Shown here one piece after another: positions 33,291-45,989 of a stretch of DNA of 64,000 nucleotides. Positions within the stretch are counted from its first letter, which is position 1, and the number at the start of each line of letters is the position of its first letter. The position numbers were made by a program, and so were the translations under genes. Source of the DNA: Hyposmocoma kahamanoa (Eukaryota > Arthropoda > Insecta > Lepidoptera > Cosmopterigidae); the NCBI RefSeq assembly GCF_003589595.1, contig NW_020656077.1, positions 295,304 to 359,303 on the forward strand, in the 5' to 3' direction. The notes under the pieces were generated by a model. That model was not told where the DNA came from. It did no database searches and worked only from the letters and a program-made list of their open reading frames with translations.

Positions 33291-36050
33291 TTTGGATCTT
33301 TTAAAAAATTATAAAAATGCATATTAAGATAACACAAGCTTTAGTAATTAAATTTTAGGTTGATGGTCTTCAGTCTGGAGAGCTCTATATAAAAATACCC
33401 TTGGCTAGCAGATGTTACAAAAGCGATTTATATTACATATAATTATGTCATACATAAATCTATAAGTAAAAATAAAATAACTTCTTTACCAGATTCCAAA
33501 AACTTATTAGGGATCACTCCGTTTTTGGATTACCAACACTATTTCGAACACTAGTTCGAGCTTGTCGGGGTTTCACTTCTGTGTTGATCGCTTGCGATCA
33601 CCATAAAAAAGCTATTTTCCATTACAGTACACAAAAAATAAAAGTAGGCGCTTTGTAGTCGAGTCGCGGACACCAGCCCGTTGCATCAAGTTCCAAGTAC
33701 TGTATCAATGTGATACCCATTATTGTAGCGTTTTTATTTTATTGATTTGATATAAGTGAATCGAGTTATATCGAACCACGTGGCTAATTTTTCATACTTT
33801 GCGATGGACCGACTTTGCAACAGCAATACCTTGTAATTAGGCATTGTTTTTCTTCAGCATAGTCGTGAATTCGGTAATTATGTCCACATCATGTTCCAAA
33901 ATTATTGATATCTAAGAAAACAATGCAATAATGCCAAAATGTTTAACTAGAAGTCGTAAGATTTTGTTCGAAAAGAGTTTTAGAGTAGAACTTTCACTAA
34001 AATAAACGATTCAATTGGATTCCAGAACTTTAGCCCGGTAACTTGTTACTATAAACTCGGTACTTTGAAATTGTAATCTTTTATAAATCAATATTAACAT
34101 AAAGTTTTTAAATTCCATCACTAGTGCGTTGCGCCACTCCTATTCACACAGAAAATAATATTAGCTGAAACGCGTTAAGGTGAATAAAACTTTGTAAAAT
34201 AATTATTTAGCACAAAATAAAATGATAGTCTTAATTTTACATTATTTCAAGTGGTAAACACTAGTTTTAGGTATATTTTCTTTTTTATGTGGTACATACA
34301 TAACCTTCACTGGGTCAATAATCTGTACTGGTACAGCAAGATTTCTATGGCATAGTTGTCGCCATGTGTGATAGACGCGCGAAATTTGAAAATATACTTG
34401 CCTTTAAATAAACTTACATCATATAAATATGGGCTTCGTAATATTTATTATTTGCGGTCTATAGAATATTTCAAAATGGTTTAGTTTGTTCGGATTTAAT
34501 TGTTGTAGGCGTAACCAGTTAGCATGTTGGTACAGGCAACGCAAATTAATTCTTAACGGTCAAAATAATGACACATTGAAAGTGATAAGTTTTATTATAC
34601 AGTGCTTAAAATATCTGCACATGTTCACAAATATTAAAATTTCAAAAAATTTATTATATGTAAAGGTACACTAAACGTTAAATAGAAAACAATTGAAAAT
34701 AATGCAGGTATTTTGTGTACGATAAACGTTTTGAATTGATTTCTTTGAATGTGTCCTTTTTGTTTATTTTGGCCAAGCAGTAGCTAACTGTACAAAATAC
34801 TGAGTAGGTACCCAAAACTTCGGTGTTTTTCTTAAATTTGACATACGTTTTTAATAGGATCCATTAAAAATTTGCATACTCATTTGTAATTTGTGTTACT
34901 TATAATTTATAAGTAACTAAATATATTGCCTGGCATTGGAGATCATAATGTTTTGTTTAATAAATGAACGTCAATTAAGTAGATAATACTAAAAAAATTC
35001 TCTCATAGGGTACATTCTCGTGGGTAATTAATGGGTTCACTATAATCAAAGTCGAGGCATATCTGCTTTTAATAAATTTGCATTCAATGGATACGGTCGT
35101 GACTGGCTATCAATGAGCAGTTAGAAAGTTAATAAGGATGCTTACATATAACTGGCGGTTCAAATCCCACTACGTGATAATAATATTATGATGCCTTGTT
35201 TTGAATTTGGATCGCTTTTCCTTTTGCGAGTAATTTGCACGCGTGTAAGACGTCATATGTACAAAAGGATCTCTTTCGCTATTATAGTTACCGAGCGCGT
35301 TGAAAAAATTAATGGAAATATTATCTACATTTGGCCTTTGTTTAGCAATGAACTAATTATATTTTTTCATATGATTATTATTTTTCATATCCCTCATGTA
35401 CTTTTTTTGTTGCCATTCTAAAAAAATACTTTGATTTACTACCATAAAACATATTTACAATCATAATTTACACTTACAGCTACACTTATATTCATTTCAC
35501 ATTCACTTTGTTATATTTGTTATTTCAATGAACAATTTCACTCGTAGTCATTTGTTATATTATTGCTTACAAATAATTCCTACATTAAGTTCCTCTCGTT
35601 GATTCGGACTGAAAACCTGCGCCGCCGTAGGGAACTTAAGCTTATGTTTAGTTAGCGGCTTTTCACTACTACCTATGAAAATAGTGTTTATTTTTCCTTT
35701 TGAATTTTATCTGTAGATATTTGCGTCATATTAGTCAACAAAATAGTTTATCTATCTTTCTATTTATTTATGTAAGCCCGGTTGAGTAGCGAAATGCAAG
35801 TAGAAGCTATAATAATGTAGGTACAAGTTTAGCAAAAGTAATCTATGAAGATTCATTAAGAAAGCAAATCCGAATATTTTCCGTCACTTCTTACGCAAAC
35901 GTCTTCAAAGGCGTTCTATTTTAAAAACGTAAATAAAAGTTTCAAAGTTTACATATGGCTTTAACCCAGTATCAAACAGACCCAAATCTCTTTGGAGTTA
36001 AGAGGCAGTTTATGGGTCTTTCTAATATTATATAATAAGAAAATGACGTT
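33291..36050. other. Intergenic, nearly empty
   Basis: AT-rich. It contains a repeat fragment at 33640-33700 and an 11-bp perfect inverted repeat (GTTACTTATAA, 34895-34917). The open frame at 35188-35421 has no recognisable similarity or splice context. Confidence 0.45.
33640..33700 (+). repeat. Short interspersed repeat fragment, copy 2
   Basis: Partner of 3574-3628, same orientation. GTCGAGTCGCGGACACCAGC and CCGTTGCATCAAG match it with scattered differences. Confidence 0.6.
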
Positions 36051-36059
36051 GAAGTGATA

Positions 36060-37200
36060 TACATAATTTTATTCAGTAAGAGCGATTACTCATGGCGATT
36101 TTTAGCCGCGTGTTTCCATCGATTCAGTTGCCATACAGTAGCGATGCAATCGCCAATCCTTGTAGTGTGAAACTATGGACCCCTTATCATTTCCATCTTC
36201 TCTCATTATACGATTCCTAGGAAACGCCCTTAGATTGTAGGGCTAGGAAGCTTTGGAGAGGTAAAGAACTACGAAATTAAAGGAGTGCACTATCCCAAAA
36301 TAAAATATACTTTTATCTAAAAAATAATAATTTGGAAGTGTTAGAGTGAAGTAGAGCAGGGTGATGTAGCATGTAGGTGAAGATGGAATATAGGAGAAGA
36401 TGGAGACGCGGAGTTAGAGGCCTCTGCTCTCGAGTAATGAAGATCGAGGATAGATGTGCAGGACTGGAGAGCAGCGAGTTTTGGGGCCAGACAGTGGATG
36501 TAGAGCAGAAACGAAGGGCAGCGAAGTTCATGAGGCAGCGATGGCACTGCAGCAGTAGTTGTATAATCACGAACTAAACTCAGATCGTGAGTGTCAGCCT
36601 GCAAAAGCTCTAATTGCGAGTTTCACGCATGTAGTCGCATCACGTATCACTCCACTAGATTTCCCCGCATCCACTCACACAGGTAAAAATAATTGCACTA
36701 CTTGGAGGGGTTCCAAGATGAAGACCAGGCTTAGTGAGAGGAGTTTGAGCAGCTTGATATCATGGGAGGCGTGCAGATGCCGCGGAGTCGGTATAGGGAT
36801 CTGAAATGTTGAGACTTAGTCTTCAAAAACTCGTCACGCCCTTAAAGCTCTAACATAAGATAGCGAATGGCTCGACAAATGTTCAACGCCATCAGATTCG
36901 AATATGGAATTTCCAATTTCAATGGAGGCGCTAAAATGTAAACGGCCAGGTGCGAAAGCGTTCCTTCTGCCAAGATCGTGTATCACAAGAGAGTAAATTC
37001 CAGGATATTCTGTAGAAAAATAGATTATAGATGAACAGATAATCAATATGAACAATATAAAATATTAAAAACAAATAATATGGTTCCTTTCAATGATAAT
37101 GGCGACGATCGCCATAATTTTTAGAATATTTTACTAAAACTACCTGGACATTGGCAGAATTGACCTCAGTGGGACAGAAACCATAATCTAAAAAAATAAG
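36060..37200. other. Denser unassigned stretch next to assembly gap
   Basis: G+C is higher than its surroundings and there are several short overlapping open frames on both strands (36313-36604, 36559-36804, 36834-37055). On the minus strand, splice-bounded segments are visible at 37193-37149 (tttttag..gtagtt) and from 37012 downward (tttctacag), but their phases do not join. No protein family is recognised. It could be a real gene's non-coding exons, a decayed gene or chance. Confidence 0.3.
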
Positions 37201-37292
37201 GTAATATGTTTAGAAAGTGAAATTAATAACATAATGCGTAATTAGCGCTAGGAAAAGCGAAAAGCAAAGTTCGGATAAAGTATCAGTGCGAT

Positions 37293-37396
37293 AGAATATG
37301 CCAAGGTCTGGAAATCGGACGTCTGGATAAGTTAGTAATNNNNNNNNNNAGAATATGCCAAGGTCTGGAAATCGGACGTCTGGATAAGTTAGTAAT
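37293..37396. repeat. Identical 47-bp copies either side of gap
   Basis: The 47 bases at 37293-37339 (AGAATATGCCAAGGTCTGGA to GTTAGTAAT) recur exactly at 37350-37396. The pair abuts the N run with nothing else between, so it is an unmerged contig overlap rather than a biological repeat. Confidence 0.9.
37340..37349. other. Assembly gap, 10 N
   Basis: Ten N characters. The flanking duplication suggests the real gap is of negative size, meaning the contigs overlap by 47 bp. Confidence 0.98.
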
Positions 37397-37759
37397 TGGT
37401 CAAAATGAGAAAAAGAGCTTGTAAAAAAAATTAAGTATTTTAGGCACTAATACTGTATTAAATAAATATTAGTTGTAACTCTTTCAGGAACCAGGAAAAT
37501 TAAGGGCGTCTGTAGTTTCACATTACATCGTCCACCTTTACACATGCGCGCGACTTGAGCAGCTATACACTCGCGACGCAAACTCAATGCAATCGCGATA
37601 CAAAGGTGACGAAAAATCGATGCAAATGCGATGCCCCTTTTTTAATGATACAAAATGAGCGACCTATAAGTCGCAATTGTCACGACGCAATCGCGCATTT
37701 CACAAAAGCGCGTTTGTATTGCTGGTAAAAGTTTCCGGGTCTAAGTTTAACAGGTCTAA

Positions 37760-38026
37760 GGGTCGTATTCCAGAACTCTACTCAATGCTCAAGTCAGGAC
37801 TTGAGCAGACTTGAGTATGATTTCAAGCACTGGAAATACGACCCTAATGGCAAGGACTTGAGTATGATTTTCAGTGCTCACTGCAATACTCAAGTCAAGC
37901 AATGCACTGGAAATACAAGCACTGGAAATACGACCCTAATGGCAGGGACTTGAGTATGATTTCGAGTGCTTTAAACCATACTCAAATCCTGACTTGAGCA
38001 TTGAGTAGAGTTCTAGAATACGATCC
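37760..38026. mobile_element. PIF/Harbinger-like MITE, copy 2 (TAA target)
   Basis: The ends GGGTCGTATTCCAGAACTCT and AGAGTTCTAGAATACGATCC match copy 1 at 26204-26368. The target duplication is TAA (37757-37759, 38027-38029). It is about 100 bp longer than copy 1 because an internal unit (CACTGGAAATACGACCCTAA, then TGGCA and GGACTTGAGTATGATTT) is repeated. Confidence 0.82.
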
Positions 38027-38609
38027 TAAGTTTGTGATCTGTGTATTTCTTTGAATTTATTTGCGTACAACATGTAAACGTATTAACGTACGTAATACCA
38101 AGTACAATTTAATCGTGTTATACAAGCAGGCGTGTACCTACAATATTTTTGGTGTATTTACAATTGTTATACAAGCAAGTGTCTACACTTAATTTTTTAA
38201 AGTACTTTTAGTGAGTAAAAAGGTATGTAACATCGAACCGTATCCATTAATCAAAATACATCTAGACACGCCTATAACATTTTTGTAATCTCAAGAAATA
38301 AAACAAACAATCACGAGTTGCTTTCAATAACAATGACCGGACAACATCTTGCTGAGTTCCAAGAACTTTGCTCCGTTATAATATGTAACGACTGAGGAAT
38401 TGAGTTCGCGGCTATGTTGAGGAGAAAATTTAAGTTAAAATACACAGTGGAGCTATTTTATTATTAAAAGAAAGATATTATCTAAGCGCGTACATAGTTC
38501 GACCTACAAACTGCAGGAGTTTACGACCTAGCTAGTCGTTACTTTACAACGAAGTTTTATTAACATACAAATATTAAAAATATACTGCATCAAACTTTTC
38601 TTTGCTTAC

Positions 38610-38774
38610 ATTTTTCAGCTCTGACAAGTCTGTGGCGGAAAGAAAATATTGTTCACATGCTTTTAGCTCGACACATTGCGATGGAGTTGATATATACTTA
38701 GGCATACTTTTGCTACACCAGGATGTCCATGAAAATTCATTTAACAGCGTATGTAATACGATGACAAAATACAT
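38610..38774 (-). CDS. Possible exon: signal peptide plus clip-like Cys pattern
   Basis: The minus-strand ATG at 38774 opens 55 codons ending at a gtaagc donor. The start MYFVIVLHTLLNEFS looks like a signal peptide. WCSK, then QCVELKACEQYF gives cysteines at residues 20, 34 and 40, spaced as the first three of a clip domain (C2-x5-C3), the module before insect trypsin-like proteases. The rest of the clip and the protease domain should follow at lower coordinates, but no convincing continuation was found, and the assembly gap lies 1.3 kb away. It could be a gene fragment or coincidence. Confidence 0.35.
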
Positions 38775-39085
38775 GAACTGGTATCTGACAGCAACTGGGA
38801 TATTTACATAGAAAAAAGAAAAAGGACATCATCAATTTTCGTTATTGTTAATGTTCTTGTTGTGATAAAAGAAGATAACGCCATAGATAAACGCTATTTA
38901 GTGAAAATCGGTGAATGTTTGATATCAGGACAACATAAAAGATAGTACGATGCAAAAATGGTATGTGCAATGTCAACTCTAGATAACAGCCGATAAGATG
39001 TCATGTTCATTGTGCTAAGTGTTTGTTTTTACATGTTTACGGGGAAACCAAACGCAGGGCAGTATGCATGTTACTACCTGCAAAC

Positions 39086-39443
39086 TAGTAGCAGTAGAGG
39101 TCCTTGTGATAGAGTTCGTCAAGGGAAGTACTGCTACCTTACCTATTTCTGCCGCCAAGCAGTAATGTGAGCGTTGCTGTGTTTCAGTTTTGAGATTAAG
39201 AGTGTTGTGGAGAAATAACTCCTCCACGGAATCGTAGAAGGGTATTCAAATAGACGGAGGGGAAATTACAGGCACATGGGACTTGCTTCTTACTTATTTC
39301 TCAGGGTGACGAGCGCAGTGGCAGTGCCCTTCACATCTCTGTGATTTAAAGCTTTGAGTGGCACTGCAACTGTTATGGATAGGCGTGTCGCTTACCACCA
39401 GACACATGACTTGTTCGTCTCGTCTGTTGGTATCATAAAAAAA
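39086..39443 (+). repeat. ~300-bp retroposon family, sense full copy
   Basis: Sense orientation: it starts TAGTAGCAGTAGAGGTCCTT, passes CTATTTCTGCCGCCAAGCAG, GGCACATGGGACTTG, GTGGCACTGCAACTGTTATG and GGCGTGTCGCTTACCACCAG, and ends TTGGTATCATAAAAAAA. The A-rich end defines the family's 3' end and points to a retroposon. No tRNA-type head is visible, so it may be a LINE 3' end or an unusual SINE. Confidence 0.85.
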
Positions 39444-42400
39444 CTAAACATCGTAAAGGAATAGACATGTGAGGTGTTCAGAGATTCGTGAGTGTTCTAG
39501 GTGTATCCACAGGTCAAATGACGTCACAATGCATTAATCGTTAATTATTAAATTAATTCAAGGTGTTGTGGCATTGCGGGATTGTCTCTTAATATGTACT
39601 CCCGACTACTTTTTGGAACTTTTGTGTGTAACTAGCTCTAATTTATTACAACAGTGTACTTGTTTTTAAAAGTTTTTAAATTGTTATTAAAAATATAACT
39701 ATGTTCTGATTTGTTACCTTCATTTCTAATCGTTTCGGAATTTCATGAGAGGTATTATCTCTAACTCTGTATTACTTGAAGTTAAGGTAAAATACAGCCT
39801 ATTCTGGTCTATCATAAAAGGTATAAAGTTGAAATATTGAAAATGTTTTTAAATATTCGTGACGCAATACATTGCGCATTATTTTTATCAATAAAGTTAG
39901 ACTAGCAATTAGCGTCTATAATATATTGTGACAAGTCGCATGTTTTGTATGTTTACTTTACCGAATTACTGTTCACAGATTTAGCAGCAAGGGACGTAAT
40001 GAATGGGCGTTAAACATTTGAGTTACGGCCCATTTGACCTAGTTGGTATGTTTTAAATTCAATCCAATGTTTATACATGGCTTTATGGATTTGTTAACAC
40101 CCACTGTCCGCAAATTATTGGCTTTGCAATAGACATGGTATCGTGGTCAATGTGCTTGTATTATTCGGTTTGTTTTATTTTATTGCTTGTATGAATGATT
40201 ACATTAAATATTTCAATGCTAACTTTAAATTTCGATGGATATTGCAAATAATAGCTAGGTAAAATGAATGCACGATTATGAGACTAGTAGTCAAACGATC
40301 ATGTTTTGATCCCATCACCAAAGAATATAATAGCTATCACAACATAGCTGACAAATTGAAATAAGAAGTCCATTTAAAATATTGCAGCATCCCGAGGCTC
40401 TCAGAGTTCCGTGCTTGATGCTCTCTACAAAATATATCTTACATGAGCGAAGTCAGTCACAATGTCTTGCATGATCGAGCCCGGTCACGATCGTATACTA
40501 AGCGACTTCATACCGGTTGGATCAGTTTTAGATCGGGCTGTGTCCGCGCAACCGCGGGCGTCGATTTTTGTTACCGGCGCCCATGCGAGATCGATTCTTT
40601 TTTTTCCCACTACACATTCTGTATTAGACATTACACTTAGTTAAACGTTTATAAATGACAAAAATACTGTGCATCTGTGCTCCATCAATAAATGGATGCA
40701 AGAAAGGACGTTTCATTTTAAAATTCTGAAAGAGAGCAGTGTACCTATCTCGATGCTTTTTTTTGCAGTGCAACTTTTGCATTCGAGTCCTGTGTTGTGC
40801 TAAAGTTTGGTACGAGTGAAATTGGTACCGGTACTGGTTTAAGAACGTGGTTTCTGGTACTAATTAGTTCAGCAAGTCAAGTTCATTGTCAGCGTATTTA
40901 TCTTGATTTAAAGAACTGGTAAGTGGAAATATGAAGCTACTTTCTTATTGTTACTGCTCTGAACTTTAAGTCCATGCTTGCTATGCGAATGGAGGTACTA
41001 TCTTAGTAGGCATATTGTTAATATAAGTACGTTTTACTTATGGTTCTTACAATTTTAAAGATATCGGAGAGAGCTGCTTGAGTAGAAGTCACGTTCTGAG
41101 AACTCTACAGAGTGTGTATTGATATACAACATTTTTGTATCAGCAAATACATATTTCTTTCTATTTAACTTCCTGTTTGGGTTTAACAAGTTAGTACTTT
41201 TTGTGATACGAGAAGTCGACGAGACTTGGATATGCATGAAAGAAATGTCTATATTCTGAGCACTGATCATGCATCATATTATCTACGGGTGTATATTAAA
41301 CAATTTTAATTTGAGATAGCAGTAGCCCCTGTGGACGTAGGAAGGGTTTAAATTTTCAACGAAACATGTATTGTAGTAGATGGTAGAGTAGTTACCTACT
41401 TACCCTCAATAGTGTACTCACTAACTACAATGGAAAACACTGCGGTATAACTGCCTCCTATTGCAATTAAGATTTGCGTAAGACTCGTATTGAATTTCAA
41501 TAAGGAACATGATATTATTGACATCCTAACTAAAAAAAAATATTATATTTCAACGTCTAAGTACATAAGTAATGTTCATGGTTTTAAAAATGCTTTCATT
41601 ATCTGTTTGTGTATGTATATATCTTCATTATTCATCTCATCATAAATTTGAATTGGATGAAAATCTACTTACTCCGTCTTCCAAGAGTGCTACATTTTAT
41701 AACACCACTTCAAACGCACTTGCTTAAAAACTATAAATAACAATGATTTGTAAACTTTACAAAAAAAGAGTTCATATCCTTAAGTAAGTAGACTAGAACT
41801 TAGTTACGTATATCTTATATTTGTTTTGAAACTGTTATTATATAAACCAGAAAGTAGATTTATATGTGATATAATGCAGTTATTATAAAATAACAAAAAT
41901 TTCCTAGTTAAACAAGATAATATGATAACATTATTTACATAATTACAATGTGCACACATGAAACAATTGACGTCATACATGGTAAAGACCGCCAAGTAAG
42001 AAAGGCGGTTGTTCTTGCCTGTCAAAATAATTACCACCAATGATCTTATATTGACAGCGCGATTTGAATAACCGATACGCTTCGTACACAGGTTTTTACA
42101 TCTCTCAGATAGATGGTTCATTGTGTAGTATTTTTGGCTATCGTAAATGGACAGAACGAACCTACATAAGATCATAAATAAGTCAGCAGTTTACATCACG
42201 ATGATTCGAAAGGCTATAACAACTTGCATGCTTCATAAATTTGTAATTTTGATCAATACATCGTTATAACTAAAATGACCTGGCTGTGCTACACTGTTAA
42301 AAAATTTACGACTTTGTTTAATTTAAGAGTAGGCAAGAATTTGACCCTAGATAAGTACGTAGATCATGTACCGGATACCATAAATAATTAAAATCTTTTA

Positions 42401-43621
42401 AATGTCAACGAAATTGCATTCCGCGAAAAATGTTCTGACATTAAAAATGTAAAAGTTGACATTTTACAATGGGACAAATTTAACTGAATGGGTGTAAAAA
42501 TAATGACATTAAAGTGTGTCACGAGTTGGTTGCGTAAAAGCGACATCTGTTACCGTAGGTACTAGAGTGTTATATCTGTGTCACTGTCAACGAATATGTG
42601 TGACAAAGAGGTGACAAATTGGCAGTACTTGTTTTCACATGTTTGTATGAATAACACTCGACACTAAAGGCAGAATCTCTTCACTTCGCTCTCATCGCAG
42701 AGTCACTAGGGCCAACCTTCAAAAAGGAAAGTGAGTAGATAAGCGTAAAATAAAATGCCACTTTTGTACCGTTCGCCCACTTCTGGCTTCCTTTTAACTG
42801 TAAGCTGGTTACTAACAAGAAAGTAATGCCAGCCGAAATAGATTACGAGTTAATCGATTGAACTGTAGTTATTTTTTTACTGACTTCAAAATAATGAGGA
42901 GGTTCTCGATTTCATTGTTTTTTTTGTGTATTTTACGCGATTACTCTGACATTTGAGAGCCGATTTCGATGATTCTTTTTTGTTAGAAAGGGGTACCTCA
43001 GCAGTGGCCCATTCAAATTTGAAGAAAATGTTCCACCTCTAAACGTGGCAAATTAGGGGATGTATCCAGTTTACTGGATTTCACCCACTTTTCGTTAACT
43101 GACTTCAATAAAACTTGGCAAATAGACTAAAGTTCACAAACTATAGTGAGGTCAGTTTTTTATGTTAATAAATCATCTGTGTTTATTATTAAGATTAAAG
43201 AATCCTTTTTAAAACTTTCAAAAACGCATTATCTACCTATTTTTTTGTAAGCTCTACATAATTTCATTAATTAATGTTAATAAATATGCAGATTAGTTCA
43301 TAGTTTCCGTGTTAGGCGAGTACTGTTTGTAAAAAAAATCTCATTAGTTTCATGTAACACGCGCCCTGACGAACGACTCGAGCACTTTTTTGCTAACTGT
43401 CCAGAATAAATTATATGCTATTACAATCATTTAAGATAAACATCTTGAATATTGATAAAGCTGTAAAAAACGATACATAAATGTTTTTATAAAGTACGTG
43501 TAAGATTCTTGACTACAAACTAACAGTACAAGTATGTTAGAGAAATAGAAAAAGCGAATGATCTATATTTCTCAGAATTGTGCAAAGCAAGTCCTACCAA
43601 GAGACAAATATTTTTATTTTA
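39444..43621. other. Intergenic with one repeat copy
   Basis: Mostly AT-rich. A CpG-richer patch at 40440-40600 carries overlapping 60- and 65-codon open frames without recognisable similarity. The 123-codon minus-strand frame at 41804-42175 has no splice signals or known motif. A repeat copy is at 42872-43164. Confidence 0.4.
42872..43164 (-). repeat. AACCGACCTCAAAA-type repeat, reversed copy
   Basis: It contains GACTTCAAAATAATGAGGAG, GCGATTACTCTGACATTTGA, GGTACCTCAGCAGTGG and CAAATTTGAAGAAAATGTTC, and ends TGAGGTCAGTTTTTTA. It is the longest copy in the window. Confidence 0.65.
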
Positions 43622-43856
43622 TTTTTTATACCACGAACAAGTTATGCGACTGGTGGTAAGCGACACGCCTATCCATAACAGTTGTATCGTAAAGGTTTAA
43701 GGGCACTGCCACTGCGCTCGCCACCTTGAGACATAAGTTGGTAAGTCTCATGTGCCTGTAATTACACCTGCACCCGTCGGTAACATTACAGAAATAGGTA
43801 AGGTGGCAGTAGTTCCCTGTACGAACCCTTTCACAAGGAACTCTGCTACTATAAAT
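43622..43856 (-). repeat. ~300-bp retroposon family, reversed copy
   Basis: TTTTTTATACCACGAACAAG, TGGTGGTAAGCGACACGCC, CACTGCGCTCGCCACCTTGA, CTCATGTGCCTGTAATTAC and TTTCACAAGGAACTCTGCTA mark the family. The central hairpin segment is mostly deleted. Confidence 0.8.
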
Positions 43857-44621
43857 TTTAATGTAGGTATGTATCATATGAACCCAAATGATTTTTTTCT
43901 TTTTTAAATACGTCCATACCCACAAGACAAAAAATGCGAAAGTAAATTTTTTTGCACGGTACAAATATTTGCTTAAATTTTTTCTGTCGGAGTCAATGTT
44001 TGCATTCTGAGGAATTTGCCGATTTTCGCACAGCTATAAAATGTAACTTGTTTGACAGTTTACAGTTATGGTGTTACAGAGGGAAATAACGATAAATCAA
44101 TATCTACAACAAAAAGTCGTTTGATAGTGGAATATTTTTAATATGGCATAATAAGAAAAAATAGCAAAACGACGTACATGGCACATTAAGCTCACAGGAG
44201 TAAATGTCGCTTAAGAACTGGTGAAAGAGAATTTTCAGGTAAATAAATCTGTGAAAGTATCAATGAGATTGATTTAAGTTTCGTATTAGGTATTAGTTTA
44301 TTTATCGTTTTGTAAGCACTTAAGTAATGCTAACACATAACTATGCAAAATATGAGAATAAGCGCAAGGTTAACAAATATCTACTTGACCTATTCAGAAG
44401 AATCTTAACTTTATTACAATGTTGTAATACAGACTCTATCACAAGAATGCGGCTAATAAAACATATTTTGCACAAAGGCGTACGCACAAGTATTCGTGAA
44501 GGAATTTATGAAACATTAGTTAGTAGATTCTTAGATAAGGAACATCTAGGCAAATATTAGTTTATATACGGGTGCATTTAATCGAGAACGTTGTGGTAAG
44601 AGTGCGTGGTCAGAAGACTAT

Positions 44622-44832
44622 TATTGCGTTCCGGTTTTGAAGGGTAACGGAGCTGATGAAATTACACATGGGACTTGTCAACTTATGTTCTGGGATGACG
44701 GGTGCAATGGCAGTGTCCTTTAGATCTGTGCGACTTAAAGTTGTGAGTGGCACTACAAATGCTACGGATAGGCGTGTTGCTTACCACCAAGTCGTGCGAC
44801 TTGTTCGTCCCTTCACTTAGTGTCGTAAAAAA
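44622..44832 (+). repeat. ~300-bp retroposon family, 5'-truncated sense copy
   Basis: Starts in the middle (TTGCGTTCCGGTTTTGAAGG) and runs through CACATGGGACTTGTCAACTT to GTCCCTTCACTTAGTGTCGT AAAAAA. The 5' truncation with an intact 3' end is typical of reverse-transcribed inserts. Confidence 0.8.
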
Positions 44833-45297
44833 CAGGAATAAAGGGGCTAGCATTTAAAACTTGATGAAAGTAAGTGAAGCCACAGGGGTTTGTCAATAAC
44901 GACTCTTACCCATGTAATGCAGTAATTAAATAAATATTAATGCCCCAATGGGAATATTACGGTATATGTGTACAGATGCATAATCAAGTCAAATCAAATA
45001 AAAAATCTTATGTCAGACATTGCCCGTACCGTGTTAGTTACAGAAAATTCATAGCCTATGTTAGTAAAAAGTTTGTCAGAAGAAGAAAAAAATACATTAA
45101 ATTATACACGCACTGGTCCAGCATAGTGAACTATGGTTGTTCCTTATGCCGTAAGAGATCTTGGCTTTTATGATGACCCCTACATTTATGATCATCACGG
45201 CGTATGACTTCCCATAAACATACAGATCAGGGGTCCTACTACAACCTCTTAAAACAATATTACTTTAACCTTACATTGACTTTTCGTACCATAACGC

Positions 45298-45989
45298 GCT
45301 TAAAGTAAGCTTATTGTAATGTTAAAACTATGATGTTTTATTGGCAGCTTTGTGACTATTCATTCACTCAATTGGTACTATGACGTGATTTTAACATTAA
45401 AGTAATATTGCTCTTATGTCAAATTTAGCAATCTTAAAATAGTTACACGGATGCAATGGAAACAATATTATTGTCTTAATATTGATTTGTAATGATTAAA
45501 AGTTAAGTTGAACTTATTTATTTACATAATAATATGTCTCTTCAATATTTTGTTCCTTATTATGTTCCTTGGCGAAACTAACAGTTGACACTAGACTATA
45601 GTTCCGTTCACAACGTGATTATCAAGACTCAGTTTGTTTTATTTATTTTTCTTCATGAAATTGCAGAATAATTATTAAAAGCAGCGTAATTTTAATAGAT
45701 TTTATTATTACATATTTTTCTTTTGTAACAGTCAAAATTCTCTGAATGTAAATAACATTAAGTACTTAAACATTGTACTACGTTAAGACGATTCGGAACA
45801 TCAAAAAAGAAAGAGATGGCATTATATAATTCACATAGCGTTATCTCTTTCCTATTTTTAGTAAGGAATAGATAATATTGGGAAATCATTCGTCCTTTCA
45901 ATTACATACTTTTGCAATAATACATTACTTGGTTGACAGGTTCGTCATGGTACGAATATGAGTAATATTATAATAAGCTTACTTTAAGC
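45298..45989. mobile_element. Candidate DNA element with 27-bp inverted ends
   Basis: The left end GCTTAAAGTAAGCTTATT, GTAATGTTA is mirrored at 45963-45989 with 2 mismatches in 27. The interior holds further inverted blocks, for example an imperfect hairpin at 45809-45852 with AAAGAGAT arms. No coding sequence. The target duplication is unclear. Confidence 0.5.

Noticed and set aside
41804..42175. 123-codon minus-strand open frame
   Set aside because: No known motif, no splice signals at its ends, and AT-driven codon content like the surrounding non-coding DNA.
44327..44560. 77-codon frame with Leu/Arg-rich helix-like sequence
   Set aside because: It looked protein-like, but no family is recognised and no flanking exon signals were found.
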